Source: CALJIC01 sp039805565
GTDB lineage: Bacteria; Chloroflexota; Chloroflexia; Chloroflexales; Roseiflexaceae
Direction of reading: 5' to 3'
Length of the DNA stretch: 33,422 nucleotides
Assembly: GCA_039805565.1 (NCBI GenBank)
Contig: JBDLTZ010000093.1
Coordinates: 1-33,422, forward strand
Shown: piece after piece, positions 22,873 through 31,082 of the stretch
How positions within the stretch are numbered: the first letter of the stretch is position 1
How the letters are laid out: each line of letters begins with the position of its first letter
The notes under the pieces: generated by a model
Database searches by the model: none
What the model saw: the letters and a program-made list of their open reading frames with translations, nothing else
What the model was told of the DNA's origin: nothing
Program-made: the position numbers and the translations under genes

Positions 22873-24192
22873 TCCCCCCAGCACCCGCTTGTCGGCCGCC
22901 GCCGGCCCCCGCGAGACCAGCCCCACCGCGACGCCGAGCTCGGCCGCGAGCAGGTCGGGAAGCTCCTCGGCGTCAGCGACCCGCTCCAGCACGGGGCAGC
23001 AGCGCGCCAGCAGCCCGGTGAGGCGCTCCTGGTGCGCGAGGTCCGGCCCGGGCGCGGGCTCCAGCCGGTCGAGCATCTGTCCGTCGCAGGCGTAGCGCCG
23101 GCACACCTGGAGATCCGGCAGCGCCGCCAGCCGGTCGAGGCACGTCACCGCCAGCTCGTCCAGCCCTCCGACGACCTCCAGCGCGTAGCGCAGCAGCACC
23201 AGGTCCAGCCAGCCCACGCGAAAGCCGCGCTGCCAGGGGCTGTCGCCGTTGCGCGCGTCGGGGAGCGCGCGGGTCAGCCCCGCGTCCTCGCTCACGAATG
23301 GGCCGGCGCCGTGCCGCGTGGCGTAGGCGCGCGTGATGCCGATGCGCGTCACCCGCCCGGCGTAGCCCGCCTCGGCCAGCAGCCGGTCGGCGTTCGCCAG
23401 CGTGGTGGTGCTCCAGGTGGTGTGGGGGTGGAAGCCGCGCCACTCGTCGAGCAGCACCCCCTGCGCGCCCTCGAAGACCACCGCGCCCGGGCGGCGCAGG
23501 ATCTCTGCCAGGTAGTCGCCCGGAACCACCCGCGCGCAGCGGCTGAAGTCGGCGTAGCGCTCGACCAGCCAGTCCACCCAGGCCGGGTCCAGCAGCGGCT
23601 CGAGCTCGCGCTCGGTCGTCTCGCCCTCGGGAAGCAGCGGGCGCAGCTCCCCCAGCTTCTCCAGCGCCGCCGCGCGCAGAAAGCGCAGCTTCTCCGCCAC
23701 GGCGCGCGGGTGGGCCAGGTCGCGCGCGAAGAGCACGCGGTCGCCGTGGCGCAGGTGGTCGGCGACCGCCTCGCCCACGCCCACGCCGCAGCTCCCGTGG
23801 CGCCCCGCCCCGCGGGCCAGCTCGCGCAGCCGGTTGATCGCGCGGGCGAAGGGGGTGATCACCAGCGCGCCGCCGTCGATCGTGGTGCGCCTGAACGGGT
23901 CAGCCACGCCCAGGGCGCACAGGTGCGCCGCCTCAGCCTCCATCGCGGGCGGGTCGATCAGCATGAAGCGCGAGAGGTGGGTGTCGGCCCCGGCGAGCGT
24001 CCCGCTGCCGAACTGCGAGAAGACGTGCTCGTGCGGCGGGACGTCGCCTGTGACGACGCGGTGGGCGGCCTGCGGGCCGCCGTTGTAGCGCACGACGGTG
24101 TGTGCGGCGTGGGCGCGGGCCAGGAAGTCCACCACCGAGCCCTTGCCCGCGTCGCCGAAGCCCAGGTCTACGGTCAGGAAGGCGTGCTGCAT
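22852..24192 (-). CDS. Divergent adenylosuccinate-synthetase (PurA) paralogue
   Basis: A 446-residue protein with the PurA fold. The GTP/IMP loop is LGFGDAGKGSVVDFLARA (D14-A15-G16-K17-G18), where PurA has GDEGKG. The Asp equivalent to the PurA catalytic base is kept. VVRYNGGPQAAHRVV replaces VVRFQGGNNAGHT but keeps the His. FEGAQGVLLD corresponds to the P-loop-adjacent EGAQG motif, and TTLANADRLL stands where PurA has the GTYP region. The divergence and the genomic setting argue against the housekeeping enzyme. Probable ligation of an amino acid to a nucleotide-like acceptor is inferred from fold only. AGGAG precedes the ATG. It is the last gene of a three-gene operon, 42 bases after the vWA gene. 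Confidence 0.82.
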   Translation of the reverse strand: MQHAFLTVDLGFGDAGKGSVVDFLARAHAAHTVVRYNGGPQAAHRVVTGDVPPHEHVFSQFGSGTLAGADTHLSRFMLIDPPAMEAEAAHLCALGVADPFRRTTIDGGALVITPFARAINRLRELARGAGRHGSCGVGVGEAVADHLRHGDRVLFARDLAHPRAVAEKLRFLRAAALEKLGELRPLLPEGETTERELEPLLDPAWVDWLVERYADFSRCARVVPGDYLAEILRRPGAVVFEGAQGVLLDEWRGFHPHTTWSTTTLANADRLLAEAGYAGRVTRIGITRAYATRHGAGPFVSEDAGLTRALPDARNGDSPWQRGFRVGWLDLVLLRYALEVVGGLDELAVTCLDRLAALPDLQVCRRYACDGQMLDRLEPAPGPDLAHQERLTGLLARCCPVLERVADAEELPDLLAAELGVAVGLVSRGPAAADKRVLGGEVRASA

Positions 24193-24234
24193 CGTGTGCT
24201 CCTCTCCGCTCCCGAACCACTTCTGTGGTTTTAT

Positions 24235-25224
24235 TTAGAGGCGGCCGTCTACAAACCCCGCGCCGGCGGCGGGGAGCAGGCCGATGGCCGGGCGGGGCGC
24301 AGGCTCGTGGGCCGCCGCGTAGCGCGTGAGCGCCTCAGTGGCGACGCTTGCCGCCCCCGGGTCCGCGCCGGCCTGCACCAGGTCGTCCGCCCCGGCCGCG
24401 AGGTCGTCCAGCGCCCCCTCGCACAGCCCCACCGCCAGCGCGATCGTCTCGCAGACGGCGGCCTCATCGGCGAGCATCAGCACCCGCTCGCCGAGCAGCG
24501 CCCGCCAGCGCTCCTGCACCTCGGCGCTGCTCCCGTGCGAGGTGTTGGTCGGGATGATGTGGAAGTGCTCGTAGCGCTCCCGCACCTCTGCCACCACCCG
24601 CTCCACCGGCAGGTCCGCCGCGAGCCGGTCGCCGATGTGCTCAAGGACGTGCTGCCGGCGCACCACCGCGTAGGGCTTCTCGTCCCCGATCGTGAACAGG
24701 TAGCCCTTGCGCCCGCGCCGCTCGTGGCAGTCGATGGCCGTGTGGCGGGCCATAAAGTAGAGCGCGAGCTCGTAGCTCTCGTGCACCTGGCCGCCCCCGC
24801 CGCCCTCGATGAAGATCTTGCCGAGGTCGTCGTCCATCTCGAGCCCCGCCTCGAACTGCCCGATCTGCAGCGGCACCTGGTCGGAGTAGGCGTCCCCCAC
24901 GGCTCCGAACAGGATCTGCGGGTGGGCGGCGTAGCCCTTCTGGATGAGCACGCGCATCAGGGCGCCGAGCTTGGTCTGCAGCACGCGCGGCACGCCCCCC
25001 ATCGAGCCGGTGACGTCGAACACGACGGCGATCGCGAGCGAGTCCGGGTGCGCCTGGCTGTCGCGGCTCTCGCGGACCTTGCCGTAGGGGTTCATCTGGT
25101 CGTGGACGCGCGCCACGCCGCTCGCGCGCACCTGGTCGTCGTAGCTGAAGGCGCTGGTGTTCGTCGCGCGCCGGGTGTGCTGCCGCGTCTGGTAGGCGGC
25201 GTCGCTCCAGTTCGAGTGTCCCAT
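24235..25224 (-). CDS. von Willebrand factor A (MIDAS) protein
   Basis: A 329-residue cytoplasmic protein. A ~60-residue leader (MGHSNWSDAAYQ, RVHDQMNPYGKVRESRDS) precedes a vWA domain. The MIDAS loop is D70-x-T72-x-S74 in FDVTGSMG, with GAVGDAYSD and a Gly-rich loop (IEGGGGGQVHESYELALYF) supplying later contacts, and LFTIGDEKPY in a further strand. MIDAS domains bind a divalent metal and a partner protein's acidic residue, so this is probably the scaffold or adaptor of the operon. AGGAGG lies eight bases before the ATG. It sits between the J-domain pseudokinase and the PurA-like gene with gaps of 53 and 42 bases. No signal peptide or membrane helix is present. Confidence 0.85.
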   Translation of the reverse strand: MGHSNWSDAAYQTRQHTRRATNTSAFSYDDQVRASGVARVHDQMNPYGKVRESRDSQAHPDSLAIAVVFDVTGSMGGVPRVLQTKLGALMRVLIQKGYAAHPQILFGAVGDAYSDQVPLQIGQFEAGLEMDDDLGKIFIEGGGGGQVHESYELALYFMARHTAIDCHERRGRKGYLFTIGDEKPYAVVRRQHVLEHIGDRLAADLPVERVVAEVRERYEHFHIIPTNTSHGSSAEVQERWRALLGERVLMLADEAAVCETIALAVGLCEGALDDLAAGADDLVQAGADPGAASVATEALTRYAAAHEPAPRPAIGLLPAAGAGFVDGRL

Positions 25225-25277
25225 GGGGTTCCTCCTCGTATGTGTGCTGGCACAGGCTGCGGAAATCGAGCGCTGGC

Positions 25278-26381
25278 TCAGACAGGGCGGGCGCTCCCCG
25301 GCGCTCCCGTGTCCGCCTGCATAGGGAACGGCCGGAAGGCCGGCGGGCCGTAGCGCTCGCGCAGGATGTCGCGGAAGTCATCGAAGACCTGCCACGCGTC
25401 CGCCGGGCGGCGGTGGGGCGCCGGGATCAGGCAGGCGCTCAGCAGCGCGCGGATGGCGGCGGGGACGCGCGGCGGCAGGCGCGCCGCGTCGCCCTGGCCT
25501 GACAGGAGCCGGGTCACGCAGCGCGCGGCCAGGAACAGGTCGGTGGCGGGGGTCGCCGGCCTGCGGGCCAGGACCTCGGGCGGGTAGTCGGCGGCGTACG
25601 GCGGGCAGAACGCGCGCAGCGGCTCGCCGATCGGCACGCTGTAGCACCAGTCGAGCAGGATGGCGTTGTGGTCGGCCGGGCGGATCAGCACGTGGTCGGG
25701 GTTCAGCGCGCCGTGGACCAGGCCCAGGCTGTGGGCGGCCCCGAGCGCGGCCAGGATGCGGTTGAAGACCCACGCGGCGTCGGCCGGGTCGATCCCGGCC
25801 GGGAAGGCCCGCAGCACGGCGGAGAGCGAGAGCGTCGCGGGCTCCGCGAGCAGCACGTTGACCAGGCGTCGCTCGCCGGACGCATCCGCGAGGGCGAACG
25901 AGTCGGCCAGGGTTGGGAGGTGGGCGCGCAGGGGCTGGCCCGCCAGGTCGCGCGCGATCTGCCGCAGGGCCCGCGCCTCGGCGGTGAGCAGGTCGCCGTC
26001 GCGCGGGCGCCGGGCCACCTTCAGCAGCACCGCCTCGCCGTCCGCGTGTGCCGGGTACAGCTCGCACACGTCGCCGGGGAGTGGCTCCGCGAACCCCTCG
26101 TAGCGCCGGCCGCGGTGGGTGGCCGTGATGCGCGGGGCCGCTCCGTACACGCCGCGGGCGATCTGCTGCCGCGCCCGCTCGTGCCAGCTCGCCAGCGCGG
26201 TGAAGGCCCGGTGCGCCGCGTCGGCCGCCGCAGGGTGGCGGTCGGGGTGCGCGGCTCGGGCCAGCGCGCGGTAGCGGCGCCGCAGGGTGGCCTCCTGGTC
26301 CCCGGCGAGCGGGCCGAAAACCTCGGCTGGACTCGCCGCGTGGTCCAGGCGTCGGAGCAGGTCGGAGAGGTCGTCGTTCAT
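25278..26381 (-). CDS. J-domain protein fused to a kinase-like (pseudokinase) domain
   Basis: A 367-residue protein, first gene of the operon. The N-terminal J domain (~18-72) has RRYRALARAAHPDRHP with HPD at 45-47, the motif that activates Hsp70 ATPase. A protein-kinase-like domain follows (~95-345). It keeps the VAIK-type lysine (K121 in VLLKVAR), an alpha-C Glu in TAEARAL, and D244 of the DFG position (as DWC). The catalytic loop, however, reads H223-G-A-L-N-P-D-H-V instead of HRDLKPxN, so both the catalytic Asp and the metal-binding Asn are lost. It is thus probably a pseudokinase that senses or recruits rather than phosphorylates. The start at 26381 has GAGG about six bases upstream. The C-terminal 25 residues are Pro-rich. 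Confidence 0.85.
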   Translation of the reverse strand: MNDDLSDLLRRLDHAASPAEVFGPLAGDQEATLRRRYRALARAAHPDRHPAAADAAHRAFTALASWHERARQQIARGVYGAAPRITATHRGRRYEGFAEPLPGDVCELYPAHADGEAVLLKVARRPRDGDLLTAEARALRQIARDLAGQPLRAHLPTLADSFALADASGERRLVNVLLAEPATLSLSAVLRAFPAGIDPADAAWVFNRILAALGAAHSLGLVHGALNPDHVLIRPADHNAILLDWCYSVPIGEPLRAFCPPYAADYPPEVLARRPATPATDLFLAARCVTRLLSGQGDAARLPPRVPAAIRALLSACLIPAPHRRPADAWQVFDDFRDILRERYGPPAFRPFPMQADTGAPGSARPV

Positions 26382-26406
26382 CGCGGGCCTCGTTTGCTGG
26401 AGCAGA

Positions 26407-26456
26407 TAGTGTTTACTCGACACTAATACTATAGTGTACTTATGACATAAAGTCAA
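26407..26456 (-). promoter_or_regulatory. Near-consensus promoter and triple half-site operator of the J-kinase/vWA/PurA-like operon
   Basis: On the minus strand TTGACT (rc of 26451-26456), a 17-base spacer and TATAGT (rc of 26428-26433) form the best sigma70 promoter of the window. Three 6-bp half-sites alternate in orientation: tagtgt 26407-26412, acacta 26420-26425 and tagtgt 26432-26437. Adjacent sites form perfect inverted repeats with spacers of 7 and 6 bases. They cover the -10 and the transcript start, as a repressor operator would. Confidence 0.7.
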
Positions 26457-26480
26457 GAGGCAATCTGGCCGCGCGCGGCG

Positions 26481-26486
26481 TATAAT
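26481..26486 (+). promoter_or_regulatory. -10 box (TATAAT) for the GH13 gene
   Basis: A perfect TATAAT 47 bases before the ATG at 26533, preceded by a GC-rich spacer with no clear -35 box. It is divergent from the operon promoter at 26407-26456, so shared regulation is possible. Confidence 0.5.
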
Positions 26487-26532
26487 GATCATGAGACACA
26501 ATCTTGAGGATTTCTGATAAGGCGAACAGCCG

Positions 26533-28602
26533 ATGACACAGCCCGATAGCGAGTACATCACCTGGCTTGTCGAGCAGTCGATGCTCCACAACGCGAAGCG
26601 GCTGGCGTCCCGCTACGCTGGCCAGGCCCGGCTCTGGCAGCAGCCGTACGCCGAGACGCGGCCCCGCGCCGCGTCGGCACTGGCCTCGGTCTGGTTCACC
26701 GCCTACCCCGCGTCGATCGTGACGCGCGAGGGCGAGTCGGTCCTGCGCACCCTCAGCGACGACCAGCTCTGGCGCGCCCTGTCGGCGATCGGCATCCAGG
26801 GCGTGCACACCGGGCCGATGAAGCTGGCCGGCGGCATCCGCGGCCGCGAGGTGACGCCGACGGTCGACGGGAACTTCGACCGCATCAGCTTCGCGATCGA
26901 CCCCGCGTTCGGCACCCAGGAGGAGTTCATCGCCATGAGCCGGGCCGCCGCCGCGCGCAACGCGGTGGTGATCGACGACATCGTGCCGGCGCACACCGGC
27001 AAGGGGTCGGACTTCCGCCTGGCGACGATGCAGTACGGCGACTACCCCGGCCTGTACCACATGATCGAGATCCGCGAGGAGGACTGGCCGCTGCTCCCCG
27101 ACGTGCCCGCGGGGCGAGAGGCGGTCAACCTGTCTCCGGCGACGGTCGACCAGCTGCGCGACAAGGGGTACATCGTCGGGCAGCTCCGCCGGGTGATCTT
27201 CTTCCAGCCGGGCGTCAAGGAGACTGACTGGAGCGCGACCGACGTGGTCGTGGGGGTCGACGGCGTGGCGCGGCGCTGGGTCTACCTGCACTACTTCAAG
27301 GAGGGGCAGCCGTCGCTCAACTGGCTGGACCCGACGTTCGCCGCGCAGCGCATGATCGTCGGCGACGCGCTGCACTCGCTCGACGAGCTGGGCGCGCGCA
27401 TCCTGCGCCTGGACGCCAACGGCTTCCTCGGCGTCGAGCGCCGCATCCACGGGCCGGCGTGGTCCGAGGGGCACCCGCTGTCGCTGGTGGGCAACCGCCT
27501 GATCGGCGGCATGGTGCGAAAGGCGGGTGGCTTCTCGTTCCAGGAGCTGAACCTGACCGTCGACGACATCGCCTCGATGTCGCAGGGCGGCGCGGACCTG
27601 TCGTACGACTTCATCACGCGCCCGGCCTACCACCACGCGCTGCTCACCGGCGACACCGAGTTCCTGCGCCTGATGCTGCGGACCATGCACGAGTACGGGA
27701 TCGACCCGGCCTCGCTCATCCACGCGCTGCAGAACCACGACGAGCTGACCCTCGAGCTGGTCCACTTCTGGACGCTGCACGCCGACGACACCTACACCTT
27801 CGGCGGGCAGAGCTGGTCGGGCGCGCTCCTGCGCGAGCACCTGCGGGCCACGATGTACGAGCGGCTCGCCGGCGACAGCGCGCCCTACAACCTGCGCTTC
27901 GTGACCAACGGCGTCGCCTGCACGACCGTGAGCGTGATCACGGCGGCCCTGGGGATACGGGACCTGGGCGAGCTCACCGAGGAGCAGCGGCAGCTGATCC
28001 AGCGCGTCCACCTGCTGCTGGTGATGTACAACGCGTTCCAGCCCGGCGTCTTCGCGCTGTCCGGCTGGGATCTGGTGGGCGCGCTGCCGCTGCCCGCCGA
28101 GGTCGTCGAGCCGCTGATGGCCGACGGCGACACGCGCTGGATCGAGCGCGGCGCCTACGACCTGGTCAACGCGAACCCCGCCGCTCAGGTGTCGTCGGCC
28201 GGGCTGCCCAGGGCGCCGACGCTGTACGGCCCGGTCGACGAGCAGCTCCAGCGGCCGGACTCCTTCGCCAGCCAGCTCCAGCGGCTGCTCGCCGTGCGCC
28301 AGGCCTACGGCATCTACGCGAGCAAGCAGACCCTGGTCCCGGATGTTGTAAGCCCCGGCCTGCTCGTGATGGTCCACGAGCTGCCCGACGCGCGCGGGAC
28401 GCAGGTGACGGCGCTCAACTTCGGGCCGACGCCGATCGAGGAGACCATTGTGCTGCCGAACGTCCAGCCGGGCCCGGTGGTGGACATGATCAACGAGACG
28501 GTCGAGGGCGACCTCTTGGAGACCGGCGAGCTGACGATCCGGCTCGAGGGCTACGAGGGCCTATCGCTCCGCATCGTCGGGGTGCTCCCGACGCGAGGGT
28601 AG
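26533..28602 (+). CDS. GH13 alpha-amylase-family enzyme, trehalose-synthase-like
   Basis: A 689-residue enzyme without a signal peptide. The GH13 catalytic residues are visible: nucleophile D294 in LRLDANGFLG, acid/base E338 in FSFQELNL, and transition-state Asp D403 in QNHDEL. An early region DDIVPAHTGKGSDFRLA and a C-terminal beta domain (~590-689) complete the layout. The family converts alpha-glucans or maltose, and the overall pattern, including the long insert with YPGLYHMIEI, resembles the maltose/trehalose-interconverting branch. The match is not close enough to name treS. A cytoplasmic location and no secretion signal fit intracellular glycogen or trehalose metabolism. It is divergent from the J-kinase operon by 151 bases. 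Confidence 0.82.
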   Translation: MTQPDSEYITWLVEQSMLHNAKRLASRYAGQARLWQQPYAETRPRAASALASVWFTAYPASIVTREGESVLRTLSDDQLWRALSAIGIQGVHTGPMKLAGGIRGREVTPTVDGNFDRISFAIDPAFGTQEEFIAMSRAAAARNAVVIDDIVPAHTGKGSDFRLATMQYGDYPGLYHMIEIREEDWPLLPDVPAGREAVNLSPATVDQLRDKGYIVGQLRRVIFFQPGVKETDWSATDVVVGVDGVARRWVYLHYFKEGQPSLNWLDPTFAAQRMIVGDALHSLDELGARILRLDANGFLGVERRIHGPAWSEGHPLSLVGNRLIGGMVRKAGGFSFQELNLTVDDIASMSQGGADLSYDFITRPAYHHALLTGDTEFLRLMLRTMHEYGIDPASLIHALQNHDELTLELVHFWTLHADDTYTFGGQSWSGALLREHLRATMYERLAGDSAPYNLRFVTNGVACTTVSVITAALGIRDLGELTEEQRQLIQRVHLLLVMYNAFQPGVFALSGWDLVGALPLPAEVVEPLMADGDTRWIERGAYDLVNANPAAQVSSAGLPRAPTLYGPVDEQLQRPDSFASQLQRLLAVRQAYGIYASKQTLVPDVVSPGLLVMVHELPDARGTQVTALNFGPTPIEETIVLPNVQPGPVVDMINETVEGDLLETGELTIRLEGYEGLSLRIVGVLPTRG

Positions 28603-28748
28603 CGCGGCCGAGGTCGTCTGCGCGCGGCATGACGGAGGCCGCCGACGACGACCAGGGCGAGCGGCGCGAGCAGCAGCCAGCGGCGCCGGGTGGGCCGAGA
28701 GGCGCCCGAGCGCCGCTGGGCGCCGGGGAGTGGGAGTGAGATCCGCAT
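28551..28748 (-). CDS. Possible small membrane-anchored protein (uncertain)
   Basis: A 65-residue open frame on the minus strand with one hydrophobic segment, RRRWLLLAPLALVVVGGL, after a basic N-terminus. GGAGG lies nine bases before its ATG. It overlaps the last ~50 bases of the GH13 gene and has an Arg/Pro-rich tail, so it may be a decayed 5' fragment or chance. The rest of the 28603-28887 gap shows no other gene. Confidence 0.22.
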   Translation of the reverse strand: MRISLPLPGAQRRSGASRPTRRRWLLLAPLALVVVGGLRHAARRRPRPRYPRVGSTPTMRSDRPS

Positions 28749-28887
28749 AGGTTCGAGCCTCCATATGCCGGCCGTGTCGCTGATCGGGGGTACACGGTCG
28801 GGAGTGCTCGCATCGTAGCGGAGGCGTCTTTAGAAATTGTGAAGAAGCAATGGGAGGAGTATGTAGAAAGCTGGGGAGGGGGTGCGC

Positions 28888-29625
28888 TCACACCACGCGC
28901 GTCGGCGCCCATGCGACGACCGGCAGCGGCGAGGCGTAGTGGAGCAGGGGGCGCCGCCCGGCGAGGTCCAGGCCGATCTGCGCCGTCATCGTGTTGACCG
29001 CGATCTCGGCCTCGGCCGGGTGCAGCGTCCAGGGGGCGTGGTGAATATCCCCGCGCCAGATCCGCCCGCGCTGGTCCCCGGCGTAGAGGCAGTAGCGCTC
29101 CGTGAGCCACGCGTCGAAGCTCCCCGCCTCCGCCCGGTAGCCCGCTCCCGCCGGCCGGTACCTGCCCGCGAACGCGGCCGGGGGCGCGCCGCGGTGGGTG
29201 CGCGCGCTGCGGTAGATCACCGTGTCGCCTTCCTGCCGCGCCGACATGCGCGCGTTGTAGTAGTTCAGGTGGAAGACGGAGCGGGCCCCCTCAACCGCGA
29301 GCGGGTTCGCGGCGTCGAGGCTGAAGAACCAGACCCCCGGCTTGCCCCCGTGCGTCACGTAGGTCCGCACGTTGAGCTCGGGGAACGAGCGCATGCCGGG
29401 GAGCGCGGGGCTCAGGCGGGCGCGCACCCCGCGCATGGTGAACGGCACGACGCCGACCCACGCCGCGCCGTCGCGCGTGTCGAGCTGGAGCGCCGGGGGG
29501 ATGAGCCGGCGGAGGTGGTGGGCCGCCACGGGCCAGTGCATGAACAGGAGCTGGTCCCACTGCATGGCCATCACCCACGGGGTGGGCGGGAGCGGCCAGG
29601 GTCTGTGTGACAGTGTGCGCAGCAT
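28888..29625 (-). CDS. DUF2071 (YqjF-like) family protein
   Basis: A 245-residue protein of the DUF2071 family, which has an acetoacetate-decarboxylase-like beta fold. The diagnostic stretch is QWDQLLFMHWPVAAHHLRRL followed by PPALQLDTRDGAAWVGVVPFTM. ELNVRTYV, GVWFFSLDA and a late PWTLHPAEAEI are further family landmarks. No catalytic lysine is evident, and the family has no firmly established function. It lies 50 bases after the mannonate-dehydratase-like gene on the same strand, so co-transcription is possible, though no functional link is obvious. Confidence 0.85.
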   Translation of the reverse strand: MLRTLSHRPWPLPPTPWVMAMQWDQLLFMHWPVAAHHLRRLIPPALQLDTRDGAAWVGVVPFTMRGVRARLSPALPGMRSFPELNVRTYVTHGGKPGVWFFSLDAANPLAVEGARSVFHLNYYNARMSARQEGDTVIYRSARTHRGAPPAAFAGRYRPAGAGYRAEAGSFDAWLTERYCLYAGDQRGRIWRGDIHHAPWTLHPAEAEIAVNTMTAQIGLDLAGRRPLLHYASPLPVVAWAPTRVV

Positions 29626-29674
29626 AGGCTCCTCGTTCGAGCGCGGCGAAGGGCGGCCGCCACCGTCCGGCGCG

Positions 29675-30733
29675 CTACGCCGGCCCGCCGTACTGGTTAT
29701 TCGCGGCCTGGACGAGCGCGCGCATGTAGGCGATCGAGTACGCCACCCCCACCCGGTGCCCGCCCAGCATCGCCGGGATGTGGTCGGGGATGATGCAGCC
29801 GTCGAACTTCACCTCGCGCAGCGCCTTCATGACCTCGTACATGTCCTGGTAGCCGTTGTCGATCAGCGTCTCCACCCACGGCTCGGGCATCGGGTTCGAC
29901 ACGTTGCGGAAGTGGACCTTGAACAGCTGGCCCTTCGACGCGAAGTGCTTGATCGCGTCCACCACGCCCACGCCCATGCCCTGCTCGCCGCCCTCGAGCC
30001 AGCAGCCCACGCAGAGGCAGACGCCGATGTTGGGGCTGTTCGCGATCTCCATCGCCTTCTTGTAGCCGTCGAAGGTGCCGAACATGCAGCGCGGGATGCC
30101 GCCGAGCGCGTATACGGGCGGGTCATCGGGGTGGATGCCGATGCGCACCCCGGCCTCCTCGGCCACCGGCGCGACCTGGCGGATCATGTAGGCGTAGTTC
30201 TCCCAGAGCTCGTCCTCGGTGTAGAGGCGGCCGTGCGTCAGCTCGCCCGCGTACGTCTTGTCCACCCAGCGCCCCACGCCGTCGCTGAGGTCGAGCCGGC
30301 GCGCCTTCATCCCGCCGCGCCCCTCGGTCGGCGCCGAGGACCAGATGCCGTTCGCCATGTGCGCGTAGGTGTTGTACTTGATCCCGGCCGCGCCGATGTT
30401 GCGGATGAACTGCTTGAGCTCCTCGATCTTCTCGTCCCGGCCGGGCAGGTTGAGCGTGATCTCCGGCACGTTGTGAACGCTCAGGTTGGCGACGCGGTAG
30501 ATCTTGAGGCCGTACTCGCCGAAGCGCCTGACGAGGCGCTTGTAGAAGTCGAGCGTGTGCAGCTCGGGGTGCTTGATGCCCACCATGGCCCACTCGACGC
30601 CGAGCTGCTGGAAGAACTGCAGGTCCTCGTTGCTGGCGTCGGCATCGGTCTGGACGGCGACCTGGATCCCTTCGGTGCTGGAGTAGTAGCCCGGCACGGC
30701 GCGCATGGGGATGTGGTTCCGCTGGGAGCTCAT
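29675..30733 (-). CDS. uxuA: Mannonate dehydratase-like TIM-barrel enzyme (UxuA family)
   Basis: A 352-residue protein similar to UxuA, which dehydrates D-mannonate to 2-keto-3-deoxygluconate in hexuronate catabolism. It has the xylose-isomerase-like barrel with metal-binding segments GIHPDDPP, FKVHFRNVS and IIPDHIPAM, and a Cys/Gly-rich VCLCVGCWLEGG before the metal-ligand strand. IGAAGIKYNTYAHM is also family-like. GGAGA lies before the ATG at 30733. A hexuronate role fits with the GH2 gene and the dehydratase-aldolase operon elsewhere in the window, but they are far apart. Specificity inside the family varies, so the symbol is provisional. Confidence 0.75.
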   Translation of the reverse strand: MSSQRNHIPMRAVPGYYSSTEGIQVAVQTDADASNEDLQFFQQLGVEWAMVGIKHPELHTLDFYKRLVRRFGEYGLKIYRVANLSVHNVPEITLNLPGRDEKIEELKQFIRNIGAAGIKYNTYAHMANGIWSSAPTEGRGGMKARRLDLSDGVGRWVDKTYAGELTHGRLYTEDELWENYAYMIRQVAPVAEEAGVRIGIHPDDPPVYALGGIPRCMFGTFDGYKKAMEIANSPNIGVCLCVGCWLEGGEQGMGVGVVDAIKHFASKGQLFKVHFRNVSNPMPEPWVETLIDNGYQDMYEVMKALREVKFDGCIIPDHIPAMLGGHRVGVAYSIAYMRALVQAANNQYGGPA

Positions 30734-31082
30734 CGCAGTGCGTCTCCATTATTGCACCCACCCGGCCGGGCCTCCGACGCTCTGGGGCCCGCGGGGGGTA
30801 GGTGGCCACGTTCGACGGTGTACGTGCCCGTTGTGCGCTGCTTCGCAGATCTCGCCCTACGCTGGAGTTGTGATGTGGTGTCGAGGGGCGATTGTAGCAC
30901 GTCTGGCGCGCCGCGCTGCCGCGCGCCCCCGGCCGGAGCTCGGTGAAGGGTTTTTCACCGCAGGTAGCCCCCCGTTTCCTCTGTTTCGCCCGCATTCCTT
31001 GTATCATTCTTCACAAGAAATCAACGACACAACGTGGTGTTGAGCAAGCGGTCCTCCGCAGCAGGACCAATAGGAGAAAACC
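30734..31082. promoter_or_regulatory. Divergent intergenic region with two promoters
   Basis: For the minus-strand dehydratase, TACAAT (rc of 30891-30896) is a -10 candidate with a long leader. For the plus-strand DoxX gene, TATCAT at 31002-31007 is a -10 candidate about 75 bases before the ATG. Neither has a strong -35. A 7-bp hairpin, cggtgaa (30941-30947) and ttcaccg (30954-30960), lies between them. I see no other feature here. Confidence 0.4.

Noticed and set aside
22852..24192. PurZ-type (2-aminoadenine genome) enzyme
   Set aside because: The Asp that PurZ enzymes replace is retained here (D14), and no phage-type companion genes are present.
23032..25353. 773-residue plus-strand frame opposite the PurA-like and vWA genes
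   Set aside because: Low-complexity Arg/Val/Ala/His sequence; the minus strand has conserved domains with good ribosome binding sites.
26440..28377. 645-residue minus-strand frame opposite GH13
   Set aside because: Shadow of the GH13 gene, which has all three catalytic residues.
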